The notes below the pieces were generated by a model, which saw nothing but the letters and a program-made list of their open reading frames with translations, did no database searches and was not told the DNA's origin. Shown here piece by piece: positions 19,450 through 28,503 of a DNA stretch of 45,425 bases. A program made the position numbers and the translations under genes. The DNA is from Mycobacterium sp. (GTDB taxonomy: Bacteria; Actinomycetota; Actinomycetes; Mycobacteriales; Mycobacteriaceae). The stretch is taken from positions 1 through 45,425 of the forward strand of contig NZ_JAFBAT010000174.1 in assembly GCF_019247615.1 (NCBI RefSeq), given 5' to 3'. The stretch's first letter is position 1. Each line of letters starts with the position of its first letter.

Positions 19450-20169
19450 TCAACTCAGACCCAGTTCGCGCATCCGCCGGTCGTGTGTCTGCTGCAGGCG
19501 GTCGAAGAACGCGCCGAGCTGGCCCAGACCAGCGGGACCGGACACCACCAGGTCGACCAGCTCGTCGTGCTCGGCCAACACGTACTGAGCCTGGGTGATC
19601 GCTTCGCCGAACAGGCGACGAGACCACAGCGCCAGCCGGCTGCGCTGTTTCCCGCTGGCGGTGACGGCGGCGCGAACTTCGGCGACGACGAACTGCGAAT
19701 GCCCGGTCTCCGACAGGGCCGCGCGCACCACATCGGCGACCTCGTCGGGCAGGCCATCGGCGAGCTCGAGGTAAAGGTCCGCCGCCAGGGCGTCGCCGAC
19801 GTAAGTCTTCACCAAAGCTTCCAGCCACGTACTCGGCATCGTCAGCCGGTGGTAGTTTTCCAGCGCCGAGACGTATTTCGACATCGCCGCCACCACGTCG
19901 ACACCGCGGCTTTCCAGGGCGTCGCGCAGCAGCTCGTAGTGCTGCATCTCGGCGGCGGCCATGCTGGCCATCGAGATCCGTCCGCGCAGATCGGGCGCCA
20001 TTCGCGCCTCGTCGGTGAGCCGGTAGAACGCCGCGATCTCGCCGTATGCCAGCACCGCGAACAATTCGTTGACGCCCGGGTGATCAGCCGACAGCCGCGA
20101 GGCGGCGGAATCGTCTACCTGGTCGGCTTCCTGGCCGGGGGATGCGGGCTTCCAGGTGGGCCGGGTCAT
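19450..20169 (-). CDS. Ferritin-like di-iron protein, MiaE-like (Rv3210c-like)
   Basis: 239 residues, mostly alpha-helical. It shows the duplicated ferritin-like ligand pattern: E44, then E74xxH77 (AEMQH), an acidic residue in the third helix (about D126 or E135), and E154xxH157 (ETGHS). That set is what a di-iron four-helix bundle such as tRNA hydroxylase MiaE needs. A tRNA-modifying or other oxidative role is inference. It is divergent from rhlE with a 268-nt shared upstream region. Not recognised beyond fold. Confidence 0.8.
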   Translation of the reverse strand: MTRPTWKPASPGQEADQVDDSAASRLSADHPGVNELFAVLAYGEIAAFYRLTDEARMAPDLRGRISMASMAAAEMQHYELLRDALESRGVDVVAAMSKYVSALENYHRLTMPSTWLEALVKTYVGDALAADLYLELADGLPDEVADVVRAALSETGHSQFVVAEVRAAVTASGKQRSRLALWSRRLFGEAITQAQYVLAEHDELVDLVVSGPAGLGQLGAFFDRLQQTHDRRMRELGLS

Positions 20170-20437
20170 GGCAACACTCTAGTCGCCGGGCTTAGCGGAA
20201 AATGGGCGCCAGTTGTCGACCAGCTATCATGCAGGTAGGTATTGGCTGTATTTCTTCGACCGCCCTTGCCTGCGAAATGTGCGTGCACAGCTGGCCCGCC
20301 TAGTCCGAGCTCCGCTCGGACCGAGCAGGGCCGCGATTCGGCGACGTATCGGGAGTCGGAATTCGTGCGCGCGTGACCGCGACAGAGAAACACCGACACA
20401 ACACCGATACCGTCACCGAAAGGCTCGTCATTCACAT
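20170..20437 (+). promoter_or_regulatory. Upstream region / probable long 5' leader of rhlE
   Basis: 268 nt without a gene between the ferritin-like gene start and rhlE. A hairpin GTCCGAGC (20303-20310) / GCTCGGAC (20314-20321) with a 3-nt loop lies 117 nt before the rhlE ATG. The segment contains an A/T-richer stretch (20230-20280) that could hold the promoter. Long structured leaders are common for DEAD-box helicase genes; a function here is inferred. Confidence 0.35.
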
Positions 20438-21973
20438 ATGACCTCAGTTACCAGCGCAACCGAACCGACCCCCCAACCCACATTTGCCCAACTCGGCGTT
20501 CGCGACGAAATTGTGCGTGCACTGGCCGAAAAAGGCATCGAGCAAGCATTTGCCATTCAGAAGCTGACCTTGCCGCTGGCGCTGGCCGGCGACGACGTGA
20601 TCGGCCAGGCCCGCACCGGGATGGGCAAGACCTTTGCGTTCGGCGTGCCGCTGCTGCAGCGCATCACGGCCGGCGCCGATGCCAGGCCGCTCACCGGCGC
20701 GCCCCGGGCACTGATCGTGGTGCCCACCCGCGAGCTGTGCCTCCAGGTGACCGAGGACCTGGCGACCGCCGCGAAGTATTTGACGACCGAGGCCGGCCGG
20801 CCGCTGTCGGTGGTCGCCATCTACGGCGGACGCGCCTACGAGCCACAGATCGAGGCCCTGCAGGCCGGCGCCGACGTCGTGGTGGGCACGCCCGGCCGGC
20901 TACTCGACCTGTGCCAGCAGGGCCACCTGCAGCTAGGCGGGCTGTCGACGCTGGTGCTCGACGAGGCCGACGAGATGCTGGACCTGGGCTTTTTGCCCGA
21001 CATCGAGCGGATCCTGCGGCAAATCCCCGCCGAACGGCAGTCGATGTTGTTCTCGGCGACGATGCCAGACCCGATCATCACGCTGGCCCGCACCTTCATG
21101 ACCCAGCCCACCCACATCCGCGCGGAAGCGCCGCACTCGGCCGCCACGCACGACACCACCGAGCAGTTCGTCTACCGCGCGCACGCCTTGGACAAGGTGG
21201 AGCTGGTCAGCCGTGTGCTGCAGGCCGAGGGCCGCGGCGCGACGATGATCTTCACCCGCACCAAACGCACCGCGCAGAAGGTCGCCGACGACCTGGCCGA
21301 GCGCGGCTTCAAGGTCGGCGCGGTGCACGGCGACCTCGGTCAGATCGCCCGGGAGAAAGCGCTCAAGTCCTTCCGCTCCGGTGACATCGACGTGTTGGTT
21401 GCCACCGACGTCGCGGCGCGGGGCATCGACATCGACGACGTCACCCACGTCATCAACTATCAGATTCCCGAGGACGAACAGGCCTACGTGCACCGGATCG
21501 GCCGCACCGGCCGCGCCGGCAAGACGGGTGTCGCGGTGACCCTGGTGGACTGGGACGAGCTGCCCCGCTGGGAGACGATCGACAAGGCCCTGAGCCTGGA
21601 TTCCCCGGATCCGGCCGAGACGTACTCCAACTCGCCGCATCTGTACCGGGAGCTCGGCATCCCCGCCGAAGCGGGCGGAACCGTCGGCGCACCCCGCAAG
21701 TCGCCGGCCAAGCGGCGCGACGCCGAACGCACAGACGCGACCGCGGGCCAGGCCTCGGTGAAGTCCGGGCGGGCGCGCTCCGGCACCCGGCGGCGGCGCA
21801 CCCGTGGCGGCCAGCCGGTCACCGGTCACCCCGACGGCAGCACAGCCGCCGGCGGCGCCACCGGTGAAGTCGGCGCGGAGGCGTCGTCGGGCGGCGGCAC
21901 TGCGTCCAGCCGGCGGCGCCGTCGGCGGCGGAAGCCCGCTGACGGCGCCGCGGCCACCGCCCACGCCAACTGA
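20438..21973 (+). CDS. rhlE: RhlE-type DEAD-box RNA helicase
   Basis: 511 residues from ATG 20438. The Q-motif is at about 16-41, Walker A ARTGMGKT at 58-65, then PTRELCLQV, DEAD box VLDEADEMLDLG, SAT motif, and the C-terminal RecA domain with DVAARGIDIDD and HRIGRTGRAG. The last about 90 residues are Arg/Gly/Ser-rich (for example RARSGTRRRRTRGG and a closing RRRRRRRK run), a typical RNA-binding tail. It remodels structured RNA, relevant to ribosome assembly and RNA decay in the cytosol. The frame is open upstream to 20213 but the ATG matches the family start. It is followed 14 nt later by the next gene. Confidence 0.94.
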   Translation: MTSVTSATEPTPQPTFAQLGVRDEIVRALAEKGIEQAFAIQKLTLPLALAGDDVIGQARTGMGKTFAFGVPLLQRITAGADARPLTGAPRALIVVPTRELCLQVTEDLATAAKYLTTEAGRPLSVVAIYGGRAYEPQIEALQAGADVVVGTPGRLLDLCQQGHLQLGGLSTLVLDEADEMLDLGFLPDIERILRQIPAERQSMLFSATMPDPIITLARTFMTQPTHIRAEAPHSAATHDTTEQFVYRAHALDKVELVSRVLQAEGRGATMIFTRTKRTAQKVADDLAERGFKVGAVHGDLGQIAREKALKSFRSGDIDVLVATDVAARGIDIDDVTHVINYQIPEDEQAYVHRIGRTGRAGKTGVAVTLVDWDELPRWETIDKALSLDSPDPAETYSNSPHLYRELGIPAEAGGTVGAPRKSPAKRRDAERTDATAGQASVKSGRARSGTRRRRTRGGQPVTGHPDGSTAAGGATGEVGAEASSGGGTASSRRRRRRRKPADGAAATAHAN

Positions 21974-21987
21974 GCCCTCGCGGGCGC

Positions 21988-23211
21988 ATGGTCAAACCCG
22001 AACGCCGGACCAAAGGCGACGTTTTGGCCGCCGTCGCCATCGCGGTCGCGGTGGCGGCGTCCGCGGCGCTGATCTGGTGGACGAGCGACGCCCGGGCCAC
22101 CACCAGCCGCCCGGCCTCCGCTCCGGCGTCCAACCCCACCCCGGCACGCGAAGTGCCGGCCACCCTGAATCAGCTGTGGACAGCCGCCAGCCCCGCCACC
22201 ACCGCCCCCGTGGTGGTGAGCGGGACGGTTGCCACCGGCGACGGCCGCCGGGTCGAGGGACGAGATCCCGGTACCGGGCAGATCCGCTGGAGCTACGCCC
22301 GAGACGCCGACCTGTGCGGGGTGTCGTGGGTGTACCACTTTGCCGTCGCCGTCTACCACGACGACCGCGGCTGCGGGCAGGTCAGCGCCATCGACGGGGC
22401 CACCGGCCGGCGGGGGCCGGCCCGCAGCGGCTATGCCGATCCGCGGGTCACCCTCTCCTCCGACGGCACCACCGTGCTGGCAGTCGGCGATACCCGGCTG
22501 GAACTGTGGCGCTCGGACATGGTCCGGATGTTGGCCTACGGCGAGACCGATGCGCGGGTGAAACCGTCGGCGCGGGGGCTGCACTCCGGCTGCCGGTTGC
22601 TCTCGGCGGCGGCCAGCTCGTCGGCGGTCTCGGTGCTCGAGAGCTGCGCGCATCAGGCCGACCTGCGACTCGTCCTGCTGCGCCCGGGTAAGGAGGATGA
22701 CGAACCCCAGCAACACGTGGTGGCCGAACCCGGCATCAGGGCGGATTCCGGCGCGCGAGTGCTGAGCGTCTGGGAGAACAACACCGCGGTGTATCTCCCC
22801 GGAAACGCCGGCGCCCAGCCCCGGGTTGACGTGATCGACGACACCGGCACCACCGTGTCGAGCACGCTGCTCCCCAAGCCGCCGTCTCCCTCGGCCACGG
22901 TGTCCCAGGCCGGCAGCCTGGTGACCTGGTGGACCGGGGATTCCCTCATGGTCTTCGAGGCGGGCAATCTGACGCCGCGCTACACCATCGCCGCCGGCGA
23001 GACCGCCGCGCCGGTGGGACCGGGCGTGATGATGGCGGGCCGGCTGCTCGTGCCGGTCACCGGCGCGATCGGCGTCTACGATCCCGTCAGCGGCGCGAAC
23101 GAGCGCTATATTCCGGTGAACCGCACATCGAGCCCGTCCGCGGTGGTCCCGTCCGTTTCGGGCTCACGGGTGTTCGAGCAGCGCGGCGACACCGTGGTGG
23201 CCCTCGGCTGA
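21988..23211 (+). CDS. Membrane-anchored beta-propeller-like protein (Rv3212-like)
   Basis: 407 residues, the same length as the M. tuberculosis homologue I recall. An N-terminal signal anchor (about 11-31) precedes a Pro/Ser/Ala linker and a long extracytoplasmic domain. The domain has repeating strands with GQIRW, DGATGRRGPA and TVLAVGDTRLELW-type turns, as in PQQ-like or WD-type propellers. Cysteine pairs occur at about 112/130 and 204/221. A ligand or enzymatic role is not known. It lies 14 nt behind rhlE, probably co-transcribed, and converges with parA. Confidence 0.82.
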   Translation: MVKPERRTKGDVLAAVAIAVAVAASAALIWWTSDARATTSRPASAPASNPTPAREVPATLNQLWTAASPATTAPVVVSGTVATGDGRRVEGRDPGTGQIRWSYARDADLCGVSWVYHFAVAVYHDDRGCGQVSAIDGATGRRGPARSGYADPRVTLSSDGTTVLAVGDTRLELWRSDMVRMLAYGETDARVKPSARGLHSGCRLLSAAASSSAVSVLESCAHQADLRLVLLRPGKEDDEPQQHVVAEPGIRADSGARVLSVWENNTAVYLPGNAGAQPRVDVIDDTGTTVSSTLLPKPPSPSATVSQAGSLVTWWTGDSLMVFEAGNLTPRYTIAAGETAAPVGPGVMMAGRLLVPVTGAIGVYDPVSGANERYIPVNRTSSPSAVVPSVSGSRVFEQRGDTVVALG

Positions 23212-23232
23212 TCGCCGGCTAGACCTCGAAGG

Positions 23233-24033
23233 CTAGATCTCCACGGCGAACGTGGGCAGCGATTTACCCGTCTTCCAATGCTTGAGCAACGCCTGCGCCA
23301 GCTCGCCGTAGGCCGCGGCGCCCTTGTTCTTGCGCCCGGCCATCACCGACGAGCCCGAGGCGCTGGCCTCCGCGAAGCGCACCGTGCGCGGGATCGGCGG
23401 GGCGAGCACCGGAAGGTTGTAGCGATCGGCGACGTCGAGCAACACGTCGCGGGTGTGGGTGGTGCGCGAGTCGTACAGCGTCGGGAGTGCGCCCAGCAGC
23501 CGCAGATCCGGGTTCGTGATCTGCTGGACATCGGCGATCGTGCGCAGGAACTGGCCGACACCGCGGTGCGCGAGCGTCTCGCACTGCAGCGGGACGATGA
23601 CCTCGTCGGCGGCGGTCAACCCGTTGAGGGTGAGTACCCCCAGCGACGGCGGGCAGTCGATGATGACCACGTCGAAGTCGTCGGCGAGCTTGGCCAGCGC
23701 CCGTTTGAGTGCATACTCGCGGCCGGCCCGCATCAGCAGCATCGCCTCGGCGCCCGCCAAGTCGATGTTGGCCGGCAGCAGCGTCATTCCCTCCATCGTC
23801 GTCACGAGCGCCGCGTTCGGCTCGACCTCTCCCAGCAAGACCTCGTGGACGGACACCGGTAGCTTGTCGGGATCGTGGCCGAGCGAAAAGGTCAGACAGC
23901 CTTGCGGATCCAGATCGACGATCAGGACCCGTTGGCCGGCATCCCCCATCGCCGCGCCCAGCGACGCGACCGTCGTCGTCTTGGCCACGCCGCCCTTCTG
24001 GTTGGCCACCGCCAGTACCCGGGTCTTGGGCAT
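23233..24033 (-). CDS. ParA/Soj-family Walker-type ATPase (Rv3213c-like)
   Basis: 266 residues from ATG 24033 (MPKTRVLAV), the same length as the M. tuberculosis homologue. The deviant Walker A KGGVAKTT is at 13-20, followed by IVDLDPQGCLTF (switch I region) and Walker B VIIDCPPSLG. ParA-family ATPases dimerise on ATP and bind DNA or cell poles to position cargo. It is not next to a parB, so it is an orphan ParA rather than the chromosomal ParAB. An earlier ATG/GTG (24057) would add 8 residues; the shorter start is preferred. Confidence 0.9.
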   Translation of the reverse strand: MPKTRVLAVANQKGGVAKTTTVASLGAAMGDAGQRVLIVDLDPQGCLTFSLGHDPDKLPVSVHEVLLGEVEPNAALVTTMEGMTLLPANIDLAGAEAMLLMRAGREYALKRALAKLADDFDVVIIDCPPSLGVLTLNGLTAADEVIVPLQCETLAHRGVGQFLRTIADVQQITNPDLRLLGALPTLYDSRTTHTRDVLLDVADRYNLPVLAPPIPRTVRFAEASASGSSVMAGRKNKGAAAYGELAQALLKHWKTGKSLPTFAVEI

Positions 24034-24198
24034 AGGCGCCGCTCCTCTCACCATCACTAACTCATCGCTGAGTGCCCACGAGCGTGCGATGCCCCGCTAC
24101 ATCGCCACCAGCGCGGTCATAAGCGCCATCCTGGCATGTTCTTACCCCGTGCGCTTCGGCCGACATGCCCTGCATGACGTCGGGCAGAATCTGTCGGC

Positions 24199-24806
24199 AT
24201 GGGCGTACAAAATCACCGACTGGTACTTCTCCGCCACGGCGAGACGGCGTGGTCAAAATCCGGCCAACACACCGGCCGCACCGACATCGAACTGACGGAT
24301 GCCGGCCGGGTGCAGGCCGAGCTCGCCGGACGCGTGCTGCGAGAACTGAATCTCGCCGACCCGCTGGTGGTCAGCAGCCCGCGCATACGCGCACTGACCA
24401 CGGCCAAACTGGCCGGCCTCGCGGTCGACGAGGTGTCTGCGCTGCTCGCCGAATGGGATTACGGTTCCTATGAAGGCCTGACCACCCCGCAGATCCACGA
24501 ATCGGTCCCCGATTGGCTGATCTGGACGCACGGATGCCCAGGCGGGGAGAGTGTGGCGCAAGTCAGCGACCGCGCCGATCGGGCCGTCGCATTCGCGTTG
24601 GAGCACATGACCTCACGCGACGTGCTGTTCGTGGGCCATAGCCACTTCTCGCGCTCGGTGATCACCCGCTGGGTCGAGCTGCCGCTCGTCGAGGGCAGCC
24701 GTTTCTGGATGCTCGCGGGCTCCATCGCCGTATGTGGCTTCGAGCATGGCGTGCGACAGCTTGCCGCGCTCGGATTGACCGGCCTCCCGCAGGCGATCGC
24801 ACCCGG

Positions 24807-24810
<4 letters not shown>
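24199..24810 (+). CDS. gpm2: Gpm2, histidine-phosphatase-superfamily acid phosphatase
   Basis: 203 residues, the length of M. tuberculosis Rv3214. The RHG motif LLRHGETAW carries the phospho-accepting H13; the second catalytic His lies in FVGHSHFSR. The homologue was annotated as phosphoglycerate mutase 2 but was shown to act as a broad acid phosphatase and not a mutase. Cytosolic. The stop TGA overlaps the entC GTG by 4 nt (GTGA), so it is the first gene of a gpm2-entC-GNAT operon. A 165-nt gap precedes it, divergent from parA. Confidence 0.93.
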
Positions 24811-25987
<1,177 letters not shown>

Positions 25988-25991
<4 letters not shown>

Positions 25992-26470
25992 CGCAGAACA
26001 TTCGCCGCGCCGAACCGGACGACACCCCCGAAATTACCGACATGATCCATGCGCTGGCCGAATTCGAGCACGCAGCCGATCAATGCACCGTCACCGAAAA
26101 ACAGATCTCCACAGCACTTTTCGGAAATTCACCCACACTGCAGGGGCATGTCGCCGAGGTCGACGGCAAGGTCGCCGCCATGGCCCTGTGGTTCGTCAAC
26201 TTCTCCACGTGGGATGGGGCGGCGGGAATCTATCTCGAAGACCTGTTTGTGCGGCCCGGGTTTCGGCGCCGCGGCCTGGCCCGGGCCATGCTGGCCGCGC
26301 TGGCGGGTGAATGCCTGGACAAGCGCTACACGCGGTTGTCATGGGCGGTGCTGAATTGGAACTCCGACGCCTTGGCCCTCTACAACGGGATCGGCGCGCA
26401 GCCGCAGGGTGAGTGGACAACTTATCGGCTCTCCGGTCCGCGCTTGGCCGAGCTTGCGGGACCATCCTGA
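25988..26470 (+). CDS. GNAT-family N-acetyltransferase (Rv3216-like)
   Basis: 160 residues with the GNAT core: YLEDLFVRPGFRRRGLARAML includes the acetyl-CoA pyrophosphate-binding R-R-R-G-L-A loop, followed by RLSWAVLNWNSDALALYNGIGA, the C-terminal GNAT segment. It most resembles diamine or small-amine acetyltransferases of the SAT type (FxxxxxWDGxAGIYLEDL). ATG 25988 overlaps the entC stop (ATGA), placing it as the third operon gene. The 3' end overlaps the convergent membrane-protein gene by 49 nt. Substrate not determinable. Confidence 0.9.
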
Positions 26471-26856
26471 TCGCTGCCGGCGGCCCAACGCACGGCCGGC
26501 GGGCTGAACAGGAGGATCAGGGCGGCAAGCGCCACGACGCCCAAGGGAATGCCGAACGCCGGCTGATGGGAGCCCACCGTGAGATACCACGCCACGGGCA
26601 CCAGGAGCAGCTGGGTGAACACCGCCGGCCCGCGGCCCCAGCGCTTGCCGAGCGCCAGCGCGCGCCCGGCCGCGAGCACCACGCCGCCAACCAGAAAGAA
26701 CCAGACCGCCGTGCCCAGCCCGTTGACCACGCGCTGGTCGGCACCGGCGATTCCCCGCGCCACGAGCACCGCGCCCACCACCAACGCGACCACACCCTGC
26801 ACCGCGACGATGACGCCCGCGCCGCGGACAGCGGCCGGAGCGGAGGGAAGATTCAC
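26422..26856 (-). CDS. Small four-helix membrane protein (Rv3217c-like)
   Basis: 144 residues from GTG 26856, which agrees with the M. tuberculosis length; a longer start (26880) would add 8. Four hydrophobic helices are visible: about 12-36, 44-66, 75-96 and 98-120, ending in a short charged cytosolic tail. There are no catalytic motifs, and it is not recognised as a transporter. It overlaps the GNAT gene by 49 nt tail to tail and diverges from the lipid-kinase gene across a short 61-nt gap. Confidence 0.85.
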   Translation of the reverse strand: MNLPSAPAAVRGAGVIVAVQGVVALVVGAVLVARGIAGADQRVVNGLGTAVWFFLVGGVVLAAGRALALGKRWGRGPAVFTQLLLVPVAWYLTVGSHQPAFGIPLGVVALAALILLFSPPAVRWAAGSDQDGPASSAKRGPESR

Positions 26857-26917
26857 AGCGTCAGCGTAAGGTTCCCCCACAGCTGCGTCTTAGCGACTCG
26901 GCATAAGCTCGTGCATC

Positions 26918-27907
26918 ATGCGGGCCGTGCTGATCGTCAACCCAACAGCCACCTCCACGACTGCCGCCGGCCGCGACCTGCTGGCTCACGCGCTCAAGAG
27001 TCGGCTGAAACTCACCGTCGAGCACACCGACCACCGTGGTCACGGCATGGAACTCGCGCAAGCGGCCGCCGCCGACGGGATGGACCTGGTCGTGGTCCAC
27101 GGCGGGGACGGCACGGTGGGCGGCGTGGTCAACGGGCTGCTCGGCCGTCCTGGCTCGAGGCCCGCCGGGCATGTGCCCGCGGTTGCGGTGGTACCGGGCG
27201 GCTCGGCCAATGTACTGGCGCGATCGCTGGGTATCTCCCGGGATCCCGTCGCCGCCACCAACCAGCTCATTCAGCTGCTCGACGACTACCGCCGACACCA
27301 GACGTGGCGCCGGATCGGGCTGATCGACTGCGGTGAGCAGTGGGCCGTGCTCAACGCGGGGATGGGCGTCGACGCAGAGGTGGTCGCCGCGGTGGAGGCG
27401 CAACGCGACAAAGGTGTCAAGGTGACGCCGATGCGTTACTGGCGGGTGGCCGTGCCCACCACGCTGGCCTTTCGCCGTCGCCCACCGACGCTCACGCTCG
27501 AGCTGTCCGATCGCGACCCGGTGGCGGGGGTGCATTTTGTGTGGGTGTCCAACACCAGTCCGTGGACCTACAGCAACAACCGGCCGCTGGTGACCAACCC
27601 CGGCTGCACCTTCGAGTCGGGCCTGGGAGTGTTCGCGCTCACCGAGATGAAGGTGTTCCCCACACTGCGATTGGTCGGCCAGCTCCTTTCGAACGGCCCG
27701 AAGCCAGACGTCCAACAACTCATCCGCGACGACGACGCCGCTTGTGCGCGGGTGAGCGCAGCCGGGTCCCCGATCGCTAGTCAGTGCGACGGCGATTACC
27801 TTGGCCTGCGCGAGAGCATGACCTTCCGGGCGGTCCCCGACGTGCTTCCAGTGGTGGCCCCGCCAGCAAAATCGCGTCTGAGCAGGGGCGATGAGGAACG
27901 AAAATGA
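26918..27907 (+). CDS. Diacylglycerol/lipid kinase-like protein (DAGKc domain, Rv3218-like)
   Basis: 329 residues. The N-terminal catalytic domain has IVNPTAT at 6-12, nucleotide-binding HGGDGTVGGVVNG (61-73), and PGGSANVLARSLG. A C-terminal beta domain follows, with TNPGCTFESGLGVFALTEMK. These motifs define the diacylglycerol/sphingosine/YegS lipid-kinase superfamily, which phosphorylates a membrane lipid with ATP. The specific lipid is not clear; recycling of diacylglycerol to phosphatidic acid is the default. A soluble, membrane-peripheral enzyme is expected. Confidence 0.9.
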   Translation: MRAVLIVNPTATSTTAAGRDLLAHALKSRLKLTVEHTDHRGHGMELAQAAAADGMDLVVVHGGDGTVGGVVNGLLGRPGSRPAGHVPAVAVVPGGSANVLARSLGISRDPVAATNQLIQLLDDYRRHQTWRRIGLIDCGEQWAVLNAGMGVDAEVVAAVEAQRDKGVKVTPMRYWRVAVPTTLAFRRRPPTLTLELSDRDPVAGVHFVWVSNTSPWTYSNNRPLVTNPGCTFESGLGVFALTEMKVFPTLRLVGQLLSNGPKPDVQQLIRDDDAACARVSAAGSPIASQCDGDYLGLRESMTFRAVPDVLPVVAPPAKSRLSRGDEERK

Positions 27908-28161
27908 CGGCCGGGAAAACTCCTCGTGAAATCCGGCCGCTGAGTGTAGTACAACGGAGTAGGGGCTCGGCTAAGAAATCGGTGAAGTGAGATACCCCAC
28001 GAGGCAACTCACACTATTGACATCTGTTGAGCCTGTGAAACGATCGAAAGGTTGCATGCAGAAATTTGTGTAGGGGTACGGACCCTTTTCTTGTGCACGT
28101 GTTAACAGCCGAAGAAAATGTCCGTGCGCCTTGCTGCGCACTCAGTGAGGAGTAACAACGT
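27908..28161 (+). promoter_or_regulatory. whiB1 promoter region with candidate CRP (Rv3676-type) operator
   Basis: 254 nt without a gene, A/T-richer than its surroundings. GTGAGATACCCCAC (27987-28000) resembles the mycobacterial cAMP-receptor consensus half-sites GTGA-N6-TCAC with an imperfect right arm; whiB1 is an established CRP target with two sites in M. tuberculosis. TTGACA (28017-28022) and TTGCAT (28053-28058) are possible -35 boxes; the -10 is unclear (TACGGA near 28078 fits the second). GAGGAG stands 9 nt before the whiB1 ATG. Confidence 0.5.
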
Positions 28162-28416
28162 ATGGATTGGCGCCATAAGGCGGTCTGTCGCGACGAGGAT
28201 CCGGAGCTGTTCTTCCCGGTAGGGAACAGCGGCCCGGCGCTCGCGCAGATCGCTGACGCGAAACTGGTCTGCAATCGGTGTCCGGTGACCACGGAGTGTC
28301 TCTCCTGGGCCCTGAACACCGGCCAGGACTCGGGCGTCTGGGGGGGCATGAGCGAAGACGAGCGGCGCGCACTCAAGCGTCGCAACGCCCGTACGAAGGC
28401 CCGCAGCGGAGTCTGA
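28162..28416 (+). CDS. whiB1: WhiB1, nitric-oxide-sensitive iron-sulfur transcription factor
   Basis: 84 residues. C9, C37, C40 and C46 are the [4Fe-4S] ligands; GVWGG (58-62) is the sigma-binding turn; the C-terminus is basic (KRRNARTKAR) for DNA contact. WhiB1 is essential in M. tuberculosis; its cluster reacts with nitric oxide and it binds sigma-A region 4. The sequence is nearly identical to the tuberculosis protein I recall. It is monocistronic between a regulated promoter region and a very strong terminator. Confidence 0.97.
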   Translation: MDWRHKAVCRDEDPELFFPVGNSGPALAQIADAKLVCNRCPVTTECLSWALNTGQDSGVWGGMSEDERRALKRRNARTKARSGV

Positions 28417-28428
28417 CCCAGTCTGGCG

Positions 28429-28466
28429 AACAGTGCGGCCCCGACGAAAGTCGGGGCCGCACTGTT
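28429..28466. terminator. Strong hairpin terminator between convergent whiB1 and pdtaS
   Basis: Arms 28429-28445 and 28450-28466 pair perfectly over 17 bp around a GAAA tetraloop, with a GC-rich core. The stem is symmetric, starts with AA and ends with TT, and so could stop transcripts from both whiB1 and pdtaS. It has no long U-run, which is usual in mycobacteria. Confidence 0.88.
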
Positions 28467-28503
28467 GCGTGGGTGGGTGCGTGGGTGGGGCTCGCGTCGG
28501 CGC

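Noticed and set aside
23233..24033. Chromosome partition locus or origin near the ParA-like gene
   Set aside because: No parB, no parS-type palindrome cluster and no dnaA boxes seen; an orphan ParA is the simpler reading.
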